Below are positions 7,103 to 14,705 of a DNA stretch of 21,714 nucleotides, piece after piece. The stretch is taken from NCBI GenBank assembly GCA_903861055.1, contig CAIOSU010000424.1, positions 1 through 21,714 of the forward strand, read 5' to 3'. This stretch comes from an uncultured bacterium (GTDB lineage Bacteria > Bacteroidota > Bacteroidia > Chitinophagales > CAIOSU01). Position 1 is the first letter of the stretch, and the number at the start of each line of letters is the position of its first letter. The translations under genes were made by a program, and so were the position numbers. Under the pieces are notes generated by a model that was not told where the DNA came from, did no database searches, and saw only the letters and a list, made by a program, of their open reading frames with translations.

Positions 7103-7930
7103 TTGCAACACGCTTTGGCACACAACCATACCAGCCATACCAAACTGAACCTATTGGCCTACTTGGGCAAGGTGTACCACTACCGAAAAATGGTGCGTAC
7201 CCTCGTGCGCCGCGACCTCAAGAAACAATATGCCCAAACGTTTCTGGGCGTGTTGTGGTCGGCCATACAGCCCGCTATTGGCTTGGTAGTGTTTACATTG
7301 TTTTTTGTCTACATTTTCAAGATTGATACCAATGGCATTGCTTACCCTTTGGTGGCGCTAACGGGCATTGTGCCTTGGTTTTACTTTCTCAACGTGGTTT
7401 CATCGGCAGGCAACTCGCTGGCCGATAACCAAGACCTCATCAAACGCTTATATTTCCCTCGGTTGATATTTCCTTTGGCCAAATCCATCACCGCTTTCGT
7501 CGATTTGGGTATAACATTATTGCTCTATACCCTGTTGGCGGTATTTTACGGTCAATTGCCCGGAAAAGCCATCCTACTTTTACCCGTCTTTTTGGGTATG
7601 TTGGTATTATTGGCACTTACGCTGGGCATCTGGTTGGCAGCGCTCACTATCCGTTTCAGAGACCTGCAAAACGTGGTGCCCTACTTGCTCAATTTAGGTA
7701 TATGGGTTACGCCAGTGTTTTATCCTGTAAGTGTTGTGCCGCAGCAAATACAGCCTTATTTGCATTGGAACCCAATGGCCGGAATTATTGAAGGATTTAG
7801 GTACAGTTTATTGGGCACCGGCACCTGGGATATGGCCTACCTCTACCCCTGGCCGTTTGTGTTGATTGCTTTTGTGGGTGGCCTTTTGTATTTTAGAAGA
7901 ACAGAAACGATAGTATCGGACTACTTGTAG
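7103..7930 (+). CDS. wzm: ABC-2 type polysaccharide export permease (Wzm/TagG type)
   Basis: A 275-residue inner-membrane permease of the family exporting O-antigens, capsules and teichoic acids. It has the typical entry region VRRDLKKQYAQTFLGVLWSAIQP (about 34-56), then six hydrophobic segments, including the conserved stretch RFRDLQNVVPYLLNLGIWVTPVFYP. Its partner ATPase is the Wzt-like gene at 13092, five kilobases downstream on the same strand. No ATG gives a full-length family protein: the first in-frame ATG (7190) would remove about 29 residues just before the conserved domain. TTG at 7103 is used here; the only other upstream codons are rare ATT starts. It is the first gene of the oxygenase/methyltransferase locus. 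Confidence 0.9.
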   Translation: MQHALAHNHTSHTKLNLLAYLGKVYHYRKMVRTLVRRDLKKQYAQTFLGVLWSAIQPAIGLVVFTLFFVYIFKIDTNGIAYPLVALTGIVPWFYFLNVVSSAGNSLADNQDLIKRLYFPRLIFPLAKSITAFVDLGITLLLYTLLAVFYGQLPGKAILLLPVFLGMLVLLALTLGIWLAALTIRFRDLQNVVPYLLNLGIWVTPVFYPVSVVPQQIQPYLHWNPMAGIIEGFRYSLLGTGTWDMAYLYPWPFVLIAFVGGLLYFRRTETIVSDYL

Positions 7931-7931
7931 C

Positions 7932-8012
7932 ATGATAAAAATCATTGACAACGAGTGCATTGTTGGCTATCATTACACCGTTAACCTTTTCATTCGCAAA
8001 AATAAAGATTGA
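7932..8012 (+). CDS. Possible 26-residue small protein between wzm and the first oxygenase
   Basis: An ATG one base after the wzm stop opens a 26-codon frame ending in TGA at 8010-8012, three bases before the next ATG (8016). It fills the gap almost exactly. The product (MIKIIDNECIVGYHYTVNLF and six more residues, RKNKD at the end) matches nothing I know. It is too short to be judged by composition and may be chance or the remnant of a lost gene. Confidence 0.3.
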   Translation: MIKIIDNECIVGYHYTVNLFIRKNKD

Positions 8013-8015
8013 TAT

Positions 8016-8987
8016 ATGGGCTTTTTAAGTAGACTTTTTGGCGGCGGTGCAGATACAGCCGTGAAAGAACCAGCAAAAGCAGCAGCACCTGCGCCAAAAC
8101 CATTGCCTAAGCTTGGGCAAGATGCCAGCAAGTTCCGTCAAATTTTCCGCGACCCAGCGCTTCAGAAGCAATTTGAAGAGGATGGGTATGTAATTGTTCA
8201 ATTCTTGGAGCCAGAGGAGATTCAGGCCTTGCTTGACTTTAAGAACGGTACCAGACCTGATAACCGCTTCAATACCAATGCCGAAGACGCTACTTATCAC
8301 TTCACGTTTTTGGATACTAACATTCCTTACAAAAAGGAGGTGTTTAATACCGTGATGCAGTTCTTTCAACCTGCCATTGATAAGTGGATGATTGATTACA
8401 AGCCGCTGATTGTAAACTTTGTATTGAAGGATGCAGGCTATGGCGAAGTGCCGGTGCACCAAAACTGGAACTTTGTGGATGAGGAGAAATTCCGTTCGTT
8501 CTCGGTTTGGGTGCCTTTGATGGATACTAACGCTGAAAACGGCACATTGCAAATTATCCCCGGCACGCACACGCAAAACTTCCATTACGCCATTCGCAGC
8601 CCTTGGATTCCTTGGTACTTTAAGGATTTCTCCGATTTCGTTATCAAAGAATACCACCGCCCGTTGAACGTAAAAGCTGGCCAGGCCGTTATTTTTGATG
8701 ATAGTTTGATTCACTACTCCAGCCCGAACAATAGCAAAGAGCAGCGTATCGTAATCCAAAACATCATCATCCCTGCTGAAACAGAAGCGGTGCACTATTA
8801 CGTAGACCCAGAGCGCCCGCAAGTGCTGCAAACCATGGTAGTGGACAAGGATTTTTATTTGGACTACGATATGCGTGCTACCCCAACAGGCTTTAAATCG
8901 GTTACCGAAGAACCGTATGTTGACCGCACCGTTGACAAGGAGACCTTTATTGCCATGATTAAGGCAAAAGGCATCGATAAGAAGTAA
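8016..8987 (+). CDS. PhyH-family Fe(II)/2-oxoglutarate oxygenase, single domain, variant HxN motif
   Basis: This 323-residue protein belongs to the phytanoyl-CoA dioxygenase (PhyH) superfamily, cytoplasmic non-heme iron oxygenases that usually hydroxylate with 2-oxoglutarate and oxygen. The double-stranded beta-helix core is seen in SVWVPLMDTNAENGTLQIIPGTH (163-185) and KAGQAVIFDDSLIH (220-233). The distal histidine is His233 and the 2-oxoglutarate arginine Arg244. The proximal metal motif, HxD in this family, reads His148-Gln-Asn150, so the carboxylate ligand is replaced. Enzymatic activity is therefore open. The N-terminus (MGFLSRLFGG, then an Ala/Pro/Lys linker to about 32) looks like a short amphipathic membrane-contact segment. 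It is followed 22 bases later by the methyltransferase fusion. Its substrate is unknown; context suggests a glycan or lipid-linked saccharide. Confidence 0.87.
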   Translation: MGFLSRLFGGGADTAVKEPAKAAAPAPKPLPKLGQDASKFRQIFRDPALQKQFEEDGYVIVQFLEPEEIQALLDFKNGTRPDNRFNTNAEDATYHFTFLDTNIPYKKEVFNTVMQFFQPAIDKWMIDYKPLIVNFVLKDAGYGEVPVHQNWNFVDEEKFRSFSVWVPLMDTNAENGTLQIIPGTHTQNFHYAIRSPWIPWYFKDFSDFVIKEYHRPLNVKAGQAVIFDDSLIHYSSPNNSKEQRIVIQNIIIPAETEAVHYYVDPERPQVLQTMVVDKDFYLDYDMRATPTGFKSVTEEPYVDRTVDKETFIAMIKAKGIDKK

Positions 8988-9009
8988 ATGCTAAAGTAAA
9001 AAGCGACCA

Positions 9010-11562
9010 ATGAAAGTGGTGAACGATGTAGATGCGGTGGAACGCTATTATGACGAGTGGACCGGCCGTTATCTGGAGGTTTATGGCGACATGATTCAAG
9101 CTTTCCGTAGTGCCGACGATAAGGACACCCTCGGTCGCATAGCCAATAGCATTGGTTTCAAACCCGGCGAGCATATATTGGATGCAGGCTGTGGTGTAGG
9201 CGGCCCAGCACGGTTTTTTGCCCAAAACAACGGTGTAACGGTTGAAGGCGTTACCGTTAGCCAAGTACAAGTGGATACTGCCAAAGAGAAAAACCTTGCG
9301 GCTGGGTTGGACGATAAAATCAAGATAAAGAAAGCCGACTTCCATACCCTTACCGAGCATTTCAACCGCGAGCGGTTTGATAAAGTGTTGTTTCTGGAAT
9401 CATTGGGCCATTCCAAAGAGCCGGAGAAAGTACTGAAAGGTGCTTTTGATGTGTTGAAGCCTGGTGGCTATGTCTACATCAAAGACTTCTATGCCAAAGA
9501 AAGCGATAACCCTGAATACCAAGCTTATATTGATAGGCTGGTGAACAACATCAACGTTGCTTATAGCTACAATACCCTTGATCTAAACGTGGTGCTTAAA
9601 GCCATGCGCAGGGCGGGCTTTGAAGTGGAGTTTATTCGCCCAGTGCCCATTGAGCATGATATTGAGGTGCGTGCCGATTTTGAATCGAAATTCGGTATTG
9701 ACCTGTTTGAAAGTGGATTGGATTTCCCGTATGCCGATTGGTTGGAAATAAAGTGCTGGAAACCTACTTACCGTTTCAAAAACCAAAAGCAGTTTGTAAA
9801 TGAGAACTTGCAAGCTGCTTATGATAAGCAGGGCTTCGTAACCACGCCATTGCTTAGTGCTGATGAAGTAAAACAATTATCCGATTGGTTTTATGCCAAC
9901 CAACCCGATACAGGAGGCAACTTCCAGGCCACAATTGAGATACAAGATGCCGAATACCGCCGCAAAGTAAATGCGATGGTGAAGGAGGTGATAGGCAGTA
10001 AGATTAAAAAGCTGTTGCCGGGCTACCGTGCCATAGTAGGTGGGTATGTAATAAAACCACCGGCTGAGGGTGGCATTAAGAAAATGCACAGCGACTGGCA
10101 ATATACCGATGAAACTGTGCAGCCGAGCTTCTCGGTTTGGGTGCCGTTGTTGCCTGTAAACAAAGAGAATGGCGCCATGATGTTTATCCCTGGTAGCCAT
10201 AAACATGCAGCTTTATTGCGCGGGCAACATACCGTGAATGCCTACGATATTATTGAGCCGATATTGAAAGCCGATAGGGTAGTAACCATTGAGCAACCGC
10301 CTGGCGAAGCGGTTATATTCGATCAGCGCATATTGCACGGTTCGGGCGAAAACTTTACCACTGTGCCGCGCTTGGCCATGACCCTCACCATTGCCCCCGT
10401 GGATGCGGACCTGATACATTTTTATCGCGACACAGTCGCGCAGCCGCACAACACCATGACTAAGTATGTGGTGCCAGAGCATTTTTATCTCGATTATGAT
10501 TTCAACTTCCCGCCCGATGAAAAATACAAGGTGGGCGAAGTAGTGGATAAGAATTTGGATTGGGTGGTGGGCAATCTCAAAACAGAGTATGCCAAAGGCG
10601 ATGGGCCTTTGTTTGTAGATAAAATGCAAGAGAAACCCATTGCTAAGCGGAAAGTGATGGTAGCTGAGGCAGATGAAAAGGCTATGGAGGTGGAAGGGTA
10701 TGTGATAAAGCCTTTCCTTTCGCCCCAAGAGATAGCGTATATGCAAGGGCTGTGGGACCAAGAGACGGCAGGACTTACCCAAAGCATGGTGGCTACAACC
10801 ATGAGTACCAACAAGGCTTTTCGGGAGCATTTGCATGCCGAAATTTGCCGCATTTTTACGCCAAAGCTTAATGCCATACTGAAGGATTACAAGCCATTGA
10901 GCGGCGCATACATTATGAAACGCCCCAGCCCTGATAGTGCTTTGGTAACCCATTTCGATTGGATGTTTGTAGATGAGCGCCGTTATGCCAGCTTGCATGT
11001 TTGGGTGCCGTTGGTTGATGTAGATGCCACTAATGGCGCGTTCCAAATATTGCCGCGAAGCCACAGTATGGTAAATGCTTGGCGCGGGCAGAATACGTTG
11101 GATTCAATCTTCTTCAACAACAGAACCATTAAAGCTGGTGCCGCGCAAACCCTGAATATGAAAGCGGGCGAGGCATTGATTTACGACAACCGGTTGATTC
11201 ACGGCACACCACCGAATACTAGCCAATATGATAGGTTGGCGGCTGGATTGGTAATGATACCCAATGAAGCAACGCCCATACACGTTTATACCCCGGCTGA
11301 GAAGATGCACGATGAGGATGTGGAAGTGTATGAAGTAGACGAACAATTCTACTTCGACCATGACATTCGGGAGCGACCGGTAGGATATAAGTTCATTGAA
11401 AAGGTGCGCGATACGCGTCGCGGTGAAACGTTCCGTTTGTTGGAGGAGGCTTTTTTGGAGCCAATTAAACCCGAACCACAGCCAGTGGCCGAACCCGTGA
11501 GCCATGATAGCCATGAAGCCCAATCGTTACTGGAAAAAATTAAAAGGACGGTTTTTAAGTAA
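9010..11562 (+). CDS. SAM methyltransferase fused to two PhyH-type oxygenase domains
   Basis: An 850-residue three-part protein. Residues 1-255 are a class I SAM methyltransferase with ILDAGCGVGGPARFF (56-70, SAM loop), VEGVTVSQVQV (78-88) and VLKPGGYVYIKDF (148-160), resembling the sterol/tocopherol/phosphoethanolamine methyltransferase branch. Residues about 260-520 form a first PhyH domain with His360, Asp362, His443 and Arg454. Residues about 550-800 form a second with His648, Asp650, His731 and Arg742. Both oxygenase sites are intact by motif. The C-terminus has a Pro/Glu-rich linker (815-830) and a basic amphipathic end (SLLEKIKRTVFK). Its stop overlaps the next ATG (TAATG). It may methylate and hydroxylate one substrate in sequence, perhaps the non-reducing end of an exported glycan, by analogy with chain-terminating methyltransferases such as WbdD. 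That role is inferred. Confidence 0.9.
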   Translation: MKVVNDVDAVERYYDEWTGRYLEVYGDMIQAFRSADDKDTLGRIANSIGFKPGEHILDAGCGVGGPARFFAQNNGVTVEGVTVSQVQVDTAKEKNLAAGLDDKIKIKKADFHTLTEHFNRERFDKVLFLESLGHSKEPEKVLKGAFDVLKPGGYVYIKDFYAKESDNPEYQAYIDRLVNNINVAYSYNTLDLNVVLKAMRRAGFEVEFIRPVPIEHDIEVRADFESKFGIDLFESGLDFPYADWLEIKCWKPTYRFKNQKQFVNENLQAAYDKQGFVTTPLLSADEVKQLSDWFYANQPDTGGNFQATIEIQDAEYRRKVNAMVKEVIGSKIKKLLPGYRAIVGGYVIKPPAEGGIKKMHSDWQYTDETVQPSFSVWVPLLPVNKENGAMMFIPGSHKHAALLRGQHTVNAYDIIEPILKADRVVTIEQPPGEAVIFDQRILHGSGENFTTVPRLAMTLTIAPVDADLIHFYRDTVAQPHNTMTKYVVPEHFYLDYDFNFPPDEKYKVGEVVDKNLDWVVGNLKTEYAKGDGPLFVDKMQEKPIAKRKVMVAEADEKAMEVEGYVIKPFLSPQEIAYMQGLWDQETAGLTQSMVATTMSTNKAFREHLHAEICRIFTPKLNAILKDYKPLSGAYIMKRPSPDSALVTHFDWMFVDERRYASLHVWVPLVDVDATNGAFQILPRSHSMVNAWRGQNTLDSIFFNNRTIKAGAAQTLNMKAGEALIYDNRLIHGTPPNTSQYDRLAAGLVMIPNEATPIHVYTPAEKMHDEDVEVYEVDEQFYFDHDIRERPVGYKFIEKVRDTRRGETFRLLEEAFLEPIKPEPQPVAEPVSHDSHEAQSLLEKIKRTVFK

Positions 11563-12419
11563 TGCGCACCATTTTTAAAAATAGCGGCCACCAAGAGCAA
11601 TACAACCGAGCAGGTTTTATTCGCTACCCCTTGTTATCTGGCCAAGAGGTTGCTGATTTATTAGCCGTTTATAAGCAGTTAAACTCAGGCTTAGAGGGTA
11701 ATAAGTTTTATACCTCGCATACTAGTGGCGATGTGGCCTACAAAACCAAAGTAGACCAAGCCATTAAAGAAGTATTAGTGCCTAAGTTGGGCGATATTTT
11801 TGAGGACTACAAACCCGTGTTTGGTTTCTATTTGGTAAAATCTCAGGGCTCTGAAACCTTGGATTTGCACCTCGATTGGCAATTTGTGGATGAGCGCCAA
11901 CATGTGGGTTTTAACATGTGGTGCCCATTGGTAGATGTGAACAAAGAAAACGGTGCCATTTTCGCCATCCCTGGCAGCCACAAGCACATTAAAATATTGC
12001 GTGGCTACAATACCCCCAACCCAATGTGGTATCTCGATGGAAAGATAGATGAAGGCCAAGTACAAACCCTACCGCTTAAAGCGGGCGAGGCTTTGATATT
12101 CGATTTGCGCCTAGTACACGGTGCCTGGCCCAACACTTTGCCACAGCAGCGCATTGCAGTGGGTATGGTTGCTATTCCGCAAGAGGCGGATATATTGCAT
12201 TTTTGGGCTGAAAAGGAAGAACGAGGGCACAAGGATATTGAAGTGTACCGTATGCAGCCCGAATACTACATGCTCAATCACAACGGCCAACGCCCCCCTG
12301 CCGAAAGCCTTATTGGTCATTGGGAAGATACCCTGCGCGAGCAAACCATTGCCGACCTAAAAAAAGCTTACACTCAAAAGCCTTCGTTTATAAAGCGGCT
12401 GTTTGGTGCTTTAAGCTGA
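11562..12419 (+). CDS. PhyH-family Fe(II)/2-oxoglutarate oxygenase with basic C-terminal tail
   Basis: A 285-residue single-domain PhyH protein. Metal and cosubstrate residues are complete: His103 and Asp105 (HLDWQFVDER), His186 (LIFDLRLVHG) and Arg197. It resembles the second oxygenase domain of the preceding fusion most closely, sharing KAGEALIxDxRLxHG, a following PNT and the region IPxEA...EDIEVY-like DIEVYRMQPEYY, so the two are probably duplicates. The tail PSFIKRLFGALS (274-285) repeats the F-[LI]-x-R-L-F-G pattern seen at the N-terminus of the first oxygenase in the locus. Translation is coupled to the fusion gene through the TAATG overlap. The 63-base gap after it carries the higBA promoter. 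Substrate unknown. Confidence 0.88.
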   Translation: MRTIFKNSGHQEQYNRAGFIRYPLLSGQEVADLLAVYKQLNSGLEGNKFYTSHTSGDVAYKTKVDQAIKEVLVPKLGDIFEDYKPVFGFYLVKSQGSETLDLHLDWQFVDERQHVGFNMWCPLVDVNKENGAIFAIPGSHKHIKILRGYNTPNPMWYLDGKIDEGQVQTLPLKAGEALIFDLRLVHGAWPNTLPQQRIAVGMVAIPQEADILHFWAEKEERGHKDIEVYRMQPEYYMLNHNGQRPPAESLIGHWEDTLREQTIADLKKAYTQKPSFIKRLFGALS

Positions 12420-12426
12420 TAATCCT

Positions 12427-12457
12427 TTTGCTTTGTTGAAACAAAATACTTACTTTG
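12427..12457 (+). promoter_or_regulatory. higBA promoter
   Basis: TTTG (12427-12430) is separated by 19 bases from TTACTTTG (12450-12457), which matches TAnnTTTG in all but one position. The toxin ATG follows 25 bases later. The promoter lies inside the export locus, so it may also feed the downstream ATPase gene. Confidence 0.6.
12432..12445. promoter_or_regulatory. Palindrome between the higBA promoter boxes, candidate HigA operator
   Basis: TTTGTT-GA-AACAAA is a perfect 6-base inverted repeat with a two-base centre, lying between the -33 and -7 boxes. HigA-type antitoxins commonly repress their own operon by binding palindromes at this position, so an operator role is inferred. Confidence 0.5.
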
Positions 12458-12458
12458 T

Positions 12459-12471
12459 GCGTTAGTAACGC
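12459..12471. promoter_or_regulatory. Second palindrome in the higBA leader, candidate HigA operator
   Basis: GCGTTA-G-TAACGC is a perfect 6-base inverted repeat with a one-base centre, starting one base after the -7 box and ending 11 bases before the toxin ATG. It differs in sequence from the first palindrome, so the two may bind different proteins or only one may be functional. Confidence 0.45.
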
Positions 12472-12482
12472 AGGACGACAGT

Positions 12483-12764
12483 ATGATACTTACTTTTGGC
12501 GATAAGGAAACAGAACAGGTTTGGAACGGCAATTGGGTAAAGCGACTGCCTATTGAAGTGCAGGAAATTGGCAGACGCAAGTTAAGAATGTTGAACAATT
12601 CGCAGAATATCCAAGACTTAAGAATACCACCCGCCAATCGGTTGGAAAAATTGAAAGGAGACAAGCAAGATTATTATTCAATAAGAATTAATGACCAATG
12701 GCGCATTGTTTTTATCTGGGATAGTGGAAATGCTTCGGAAGTATCGATTGTAGATTACCATTAA
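12483..12764 (+). CDS. higB: HigB-type RelE-family mRNA interferase toxin
   Basis: This 93-residue protein is the length expected of HigB, a ribosome-dependent mRNase of the RelE fold that cleaves messages in translation and is held inactive by HigA. Family features visible are the LRIPPANRLEKLKGD region (46-60), YYSIRINDQWRIVFIW (64-79) with its basic residues, and the final short strand ending in VDYH. The order toxin then antitoxin is typical of higBA. It interrupts the export locus, 63 bases after the third oxygenase gene and with its own promoter. Its codons and base composition look more AT-rich than the flanking genes, consistent with recent arrival. Confidence 0.93.
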   Translation: MILTFGDKETEQVWNGNWVKRLPIEVQEIGRRKLRMLNNSQNIQDLRIPPANRLEKLKGDKQDYYSIRINDQWRIVFIWDSGNASEVSIVDYH

Positions 12765-12774
12765 ACTAATTACA

Positions 12775-13074
12775 ATGAGCAAAATCAAAAACATACATCC
12801 AGGTGAAGTTCTAAAAGAAGAATTTTTGATTCCCCTCGGAATAAGCGCTTATAGGTTATCAAAAGACCTAGATGTGCCTCAAACACGTATATCTGGTATA
12901 TTGAAGGGTAATAGGCGCATAACTGCTGACACTGCGCTTCGGTTATCCCGTTATTTTGGTAACTCAGCTAAGTTTTGGATGGGTCTACAGGATGATTTCG
13001 ATTTAGAGGAGGAAAACAATAACATACAAGGAGCTTTGGAAGACATAAAGCACTATAATGCTAATGCTGCCTAA
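12775..13074 (+). CDS. higA: HigA-type antitoxin, XRE helix-turn-helix regulator
   Basis: A 99-residue DNA-binding antitoxin of the HigA/VapI group. The signature HPGEVLKEEFLIPLGIS (8-24) is followed by the helix-turn-helix (about 24-50) and ITADTALRLSRYFGNSAKFWMGLQDDFDL (49-77), which are diagnostic. It neutralises HigB by complex formation and should repress the promoter upstream of higB, where two palindromes lie. It begins 10 bases after higB and ends only 17 bases before wzt, with no terminator in between, so readthrough into the ABC ATPase gene is likely. Confidence 0.94.
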   Translation: MSKIKNIHPGEVLKEEFLIPLGISAYRLSKDLDVPQTRISGILKGNRRITADTALRLSRYFGNSAKFWMGLQDDFDLEEENNNIQGALEDIKHYNANAA

Positions 13075-13091
13075 AATAGGATGCTTTTATC

Positions 13092-14375
13092 ATGACCCAC
13101 CAACCCGAGCACGTAATTATTGTAGATAAGGTAACCAAGCGGTTTCGCATGGATGCTAACTACCGCGCGAGCCTTGCCGAAACGCTAAAGGATAAGGTAG
13201 GTGCTTTACTGGGCAGTAATGGCAAGCAAAAGTTGGGCGATAAGGTTGCGCTTGATAGCATCTCTTTTACCATTAGCAAAGGCAGTACGGTTGGTATTAT
13301 TGGCCGCAATGGTTCGGGTAAGAGTACCTTGCTGCGCATGTTGGCGGGCATAACCGAACCAACATCGGGTAGCATTGAGGTGAAGGGCAAAGTAACCAGC
13401 ATACTTGATATTGGTTCTGGATTTATTGCTGACCTTACCGGCCGTGAAAACGTAATGATGGCGGGCAGCCTAATGGGCATGGATGATGACCTTATCCGAC
13501 AGCGTATGGACGAGATAGTGCTGTTCAGTGAAATTGGCGACTATATAGATGTGCCCGTAAAATACTATTCCAGCGGCATGTACCTGCGTTTGGCTTTTTC
13601 TTTGGCCGTGCATTTGGATATGGATGTGCTATTGATTGACGAAGTGATTGAAGTGGGCGATGAAGCCTTTAAAATAAAGAGCTACAACAAGCTCAAACAG
13701 CTTACGGGGCAGGGGCATACTATCCTTATCTGCACGCACAACATGCGTTCGGTTGCTGAGTTGTGTACCGAATGTTTGGTGATTGAACAAGGTAAACTCA
13801 TTGCCCAAGGCGACCCACAACAAATGGTGGAAGCGTATATCGAGAAAATTTGGAGCAACAGCTATGAGCTGGAAAAAAGCCAAATACCATTAGCTTATCA
13901 TGAGGCAGAATTGAGCAAATTCCCCACTAACGAATGGCTGCAACTCACGCATTTTGCCTTCAGTCAGGATGGTGAAACGGAGCAGTTGTGCACGGATAAG
14001 GCCCTGAACTTAACCCTTCGGTATCGCAAGCTAAAACCCGATGCCACTATCAATGCCAGTATTTGGGTATTTGATGCCATGCACCGCCCTATACTATCTG
14101 GCAACAGTATGCCTTTGGAGCCCTTAGCCACGGCTGATGGCATAGGCGAATACGAAATGACGGCCCATTTCCCGGCCAACTTCTTCAATAAAGGATTGTT
14201 CTTTTTGCGGTTGCACTTCATCAAAGACAATGAGCGCCTCATACACGAGCACCCCAACCATCTGCCTTTTAAAATGCACCTCCGCCGCACCGACCCCAAC
14301 AACCTAAAAATGGATGGTAAAGTTGGCAGCCCGCTATACATGCAACTGCCGTGGGAGAAGCGGTTTTGGGGGTGA
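13092..14375 (+). CDS. wzt: ABC polysaccharide export ATPase with C-terminal glycan-binding domain (Wzt type)
   Basis: A 427-residue cytoplasmic ATPase that powers the Wzm-type permease. Visible are Walker A GRNGSGKST (71-79), the polysaccharide-exporter stretch GSGFIADLTGRENV (108-121), the signature YSSGMYLRLAFSLA (159-172), Walker B VLLIDEV (179-185) and the switch histidine in ICTHNM (213-218). About 170 further residues (255-427) form a beta-rich domain like Wzt_C. In systems with chain-terminating methyltransferases that domain recognises the capped end of the glycan. The methyltransferase/oxygenase genes upstream are therefore plausible makers of the mark it reads. It lies 17 bases after higA and is the last plus-strand gene of the locus. 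Confidence 0.94.
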   Translation: MTHQPEHVIIVDKVTKRFRMDANYRASLAETLKDKVGALLGSNGKQKLGDKVALDSISFTISKGSTVGIIGRNGSGKSTLLRMLAGITEPTSGSIEVKGKVTSILDIGSGFIADLTGRENVMMAGSLMGMDDDLIRQRMDEIVLFSEIGDYIDVPVKYYSSGMYLRLAFSLAVHLDMDVLLIDEVIEVGDEAFKIKSYNKLKQLTGQGHTILICTHNMRSVAELCTECLVIEQGKLIAQGDPQQMVEAYIEKIWSNSYELEKSQIPLAYHEAELSKFPTNEWLQLTHFAFSQDGETEQLCTDKALNLTLRYRKLKPDATINASIWVFDAMHRPILSGNSMPLEPLATADGIGEYEMTAHFPANFFNKGLFFLRLHFIKDNERLIHEHPNHLPFKMHLRRTDPNNLKMDGKVGSPLYMQLPWEKRFWG

Positions 14376-14417
14376 GGGTATTTGAGAATGACTGATGCGA
14401 CTTAAAGCATTTGCCTT

Positions 14418-14705
14418 TTACCCCAACAACCTAGCCATGTGTAATATCCTAAGGATGCTTATCTTATTATAGGGTTTAATCCGGTAAATGATTTTGTAGT
14501 TCCCTATCAGTATTTCACGAATTTGGGGCTTTTCAAAAATGGAGGAAATTTTACCGCTCTCAGGGAACCGACGAAGTTGTTCTATTTTATCAATAATGCG
14601 TTGAATCCAGCGGCGGGCCATTCGAGGTGAGTCCAGCGCAATGTATGCCTCAATCTCGTCAAGGTCGCTTAGTGCCTTTTTGGTATAGGCTATTTCGTAT
14701 TCCAT
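14418..14705 (-). CDS. ParE/RelE-family toxin
   Basis: A 95-residue toxin of the ParE/RelE superfamily. Seen are the N-terminal YTKKALSDLDEIEAYIALDS (8-27), the central FPESGK (47-52), the REILIGNYKIIYRIKP core (63-78) and the end ILRILHMARLLG. ParE-like members poison gyrase and RelE-like ones cut mRNA; the sequence does not decide between these. Its ATG lies inside the antitoxin gene (16-base overlap), so the two are translated together. It ends 42 bases from the convergent wzt stop, with no clear terminator between. Confidence 0.9.
   Translation of the reverse strand: MEYEIAYTKKALSDLDEIEAYIALDSPRMARRWIQRIIDKIEQLRRFPESGKISSIFEKPQIREILIGNYKIIYRIKPYNKISILRILHMARLLG

Noticed and set aside
8025..11523. 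Long antisense frames opposite the oxygenase genes, up to 283 codons
   Set aside because: They mirror the codon structure of the real genes and show no protein-family features.
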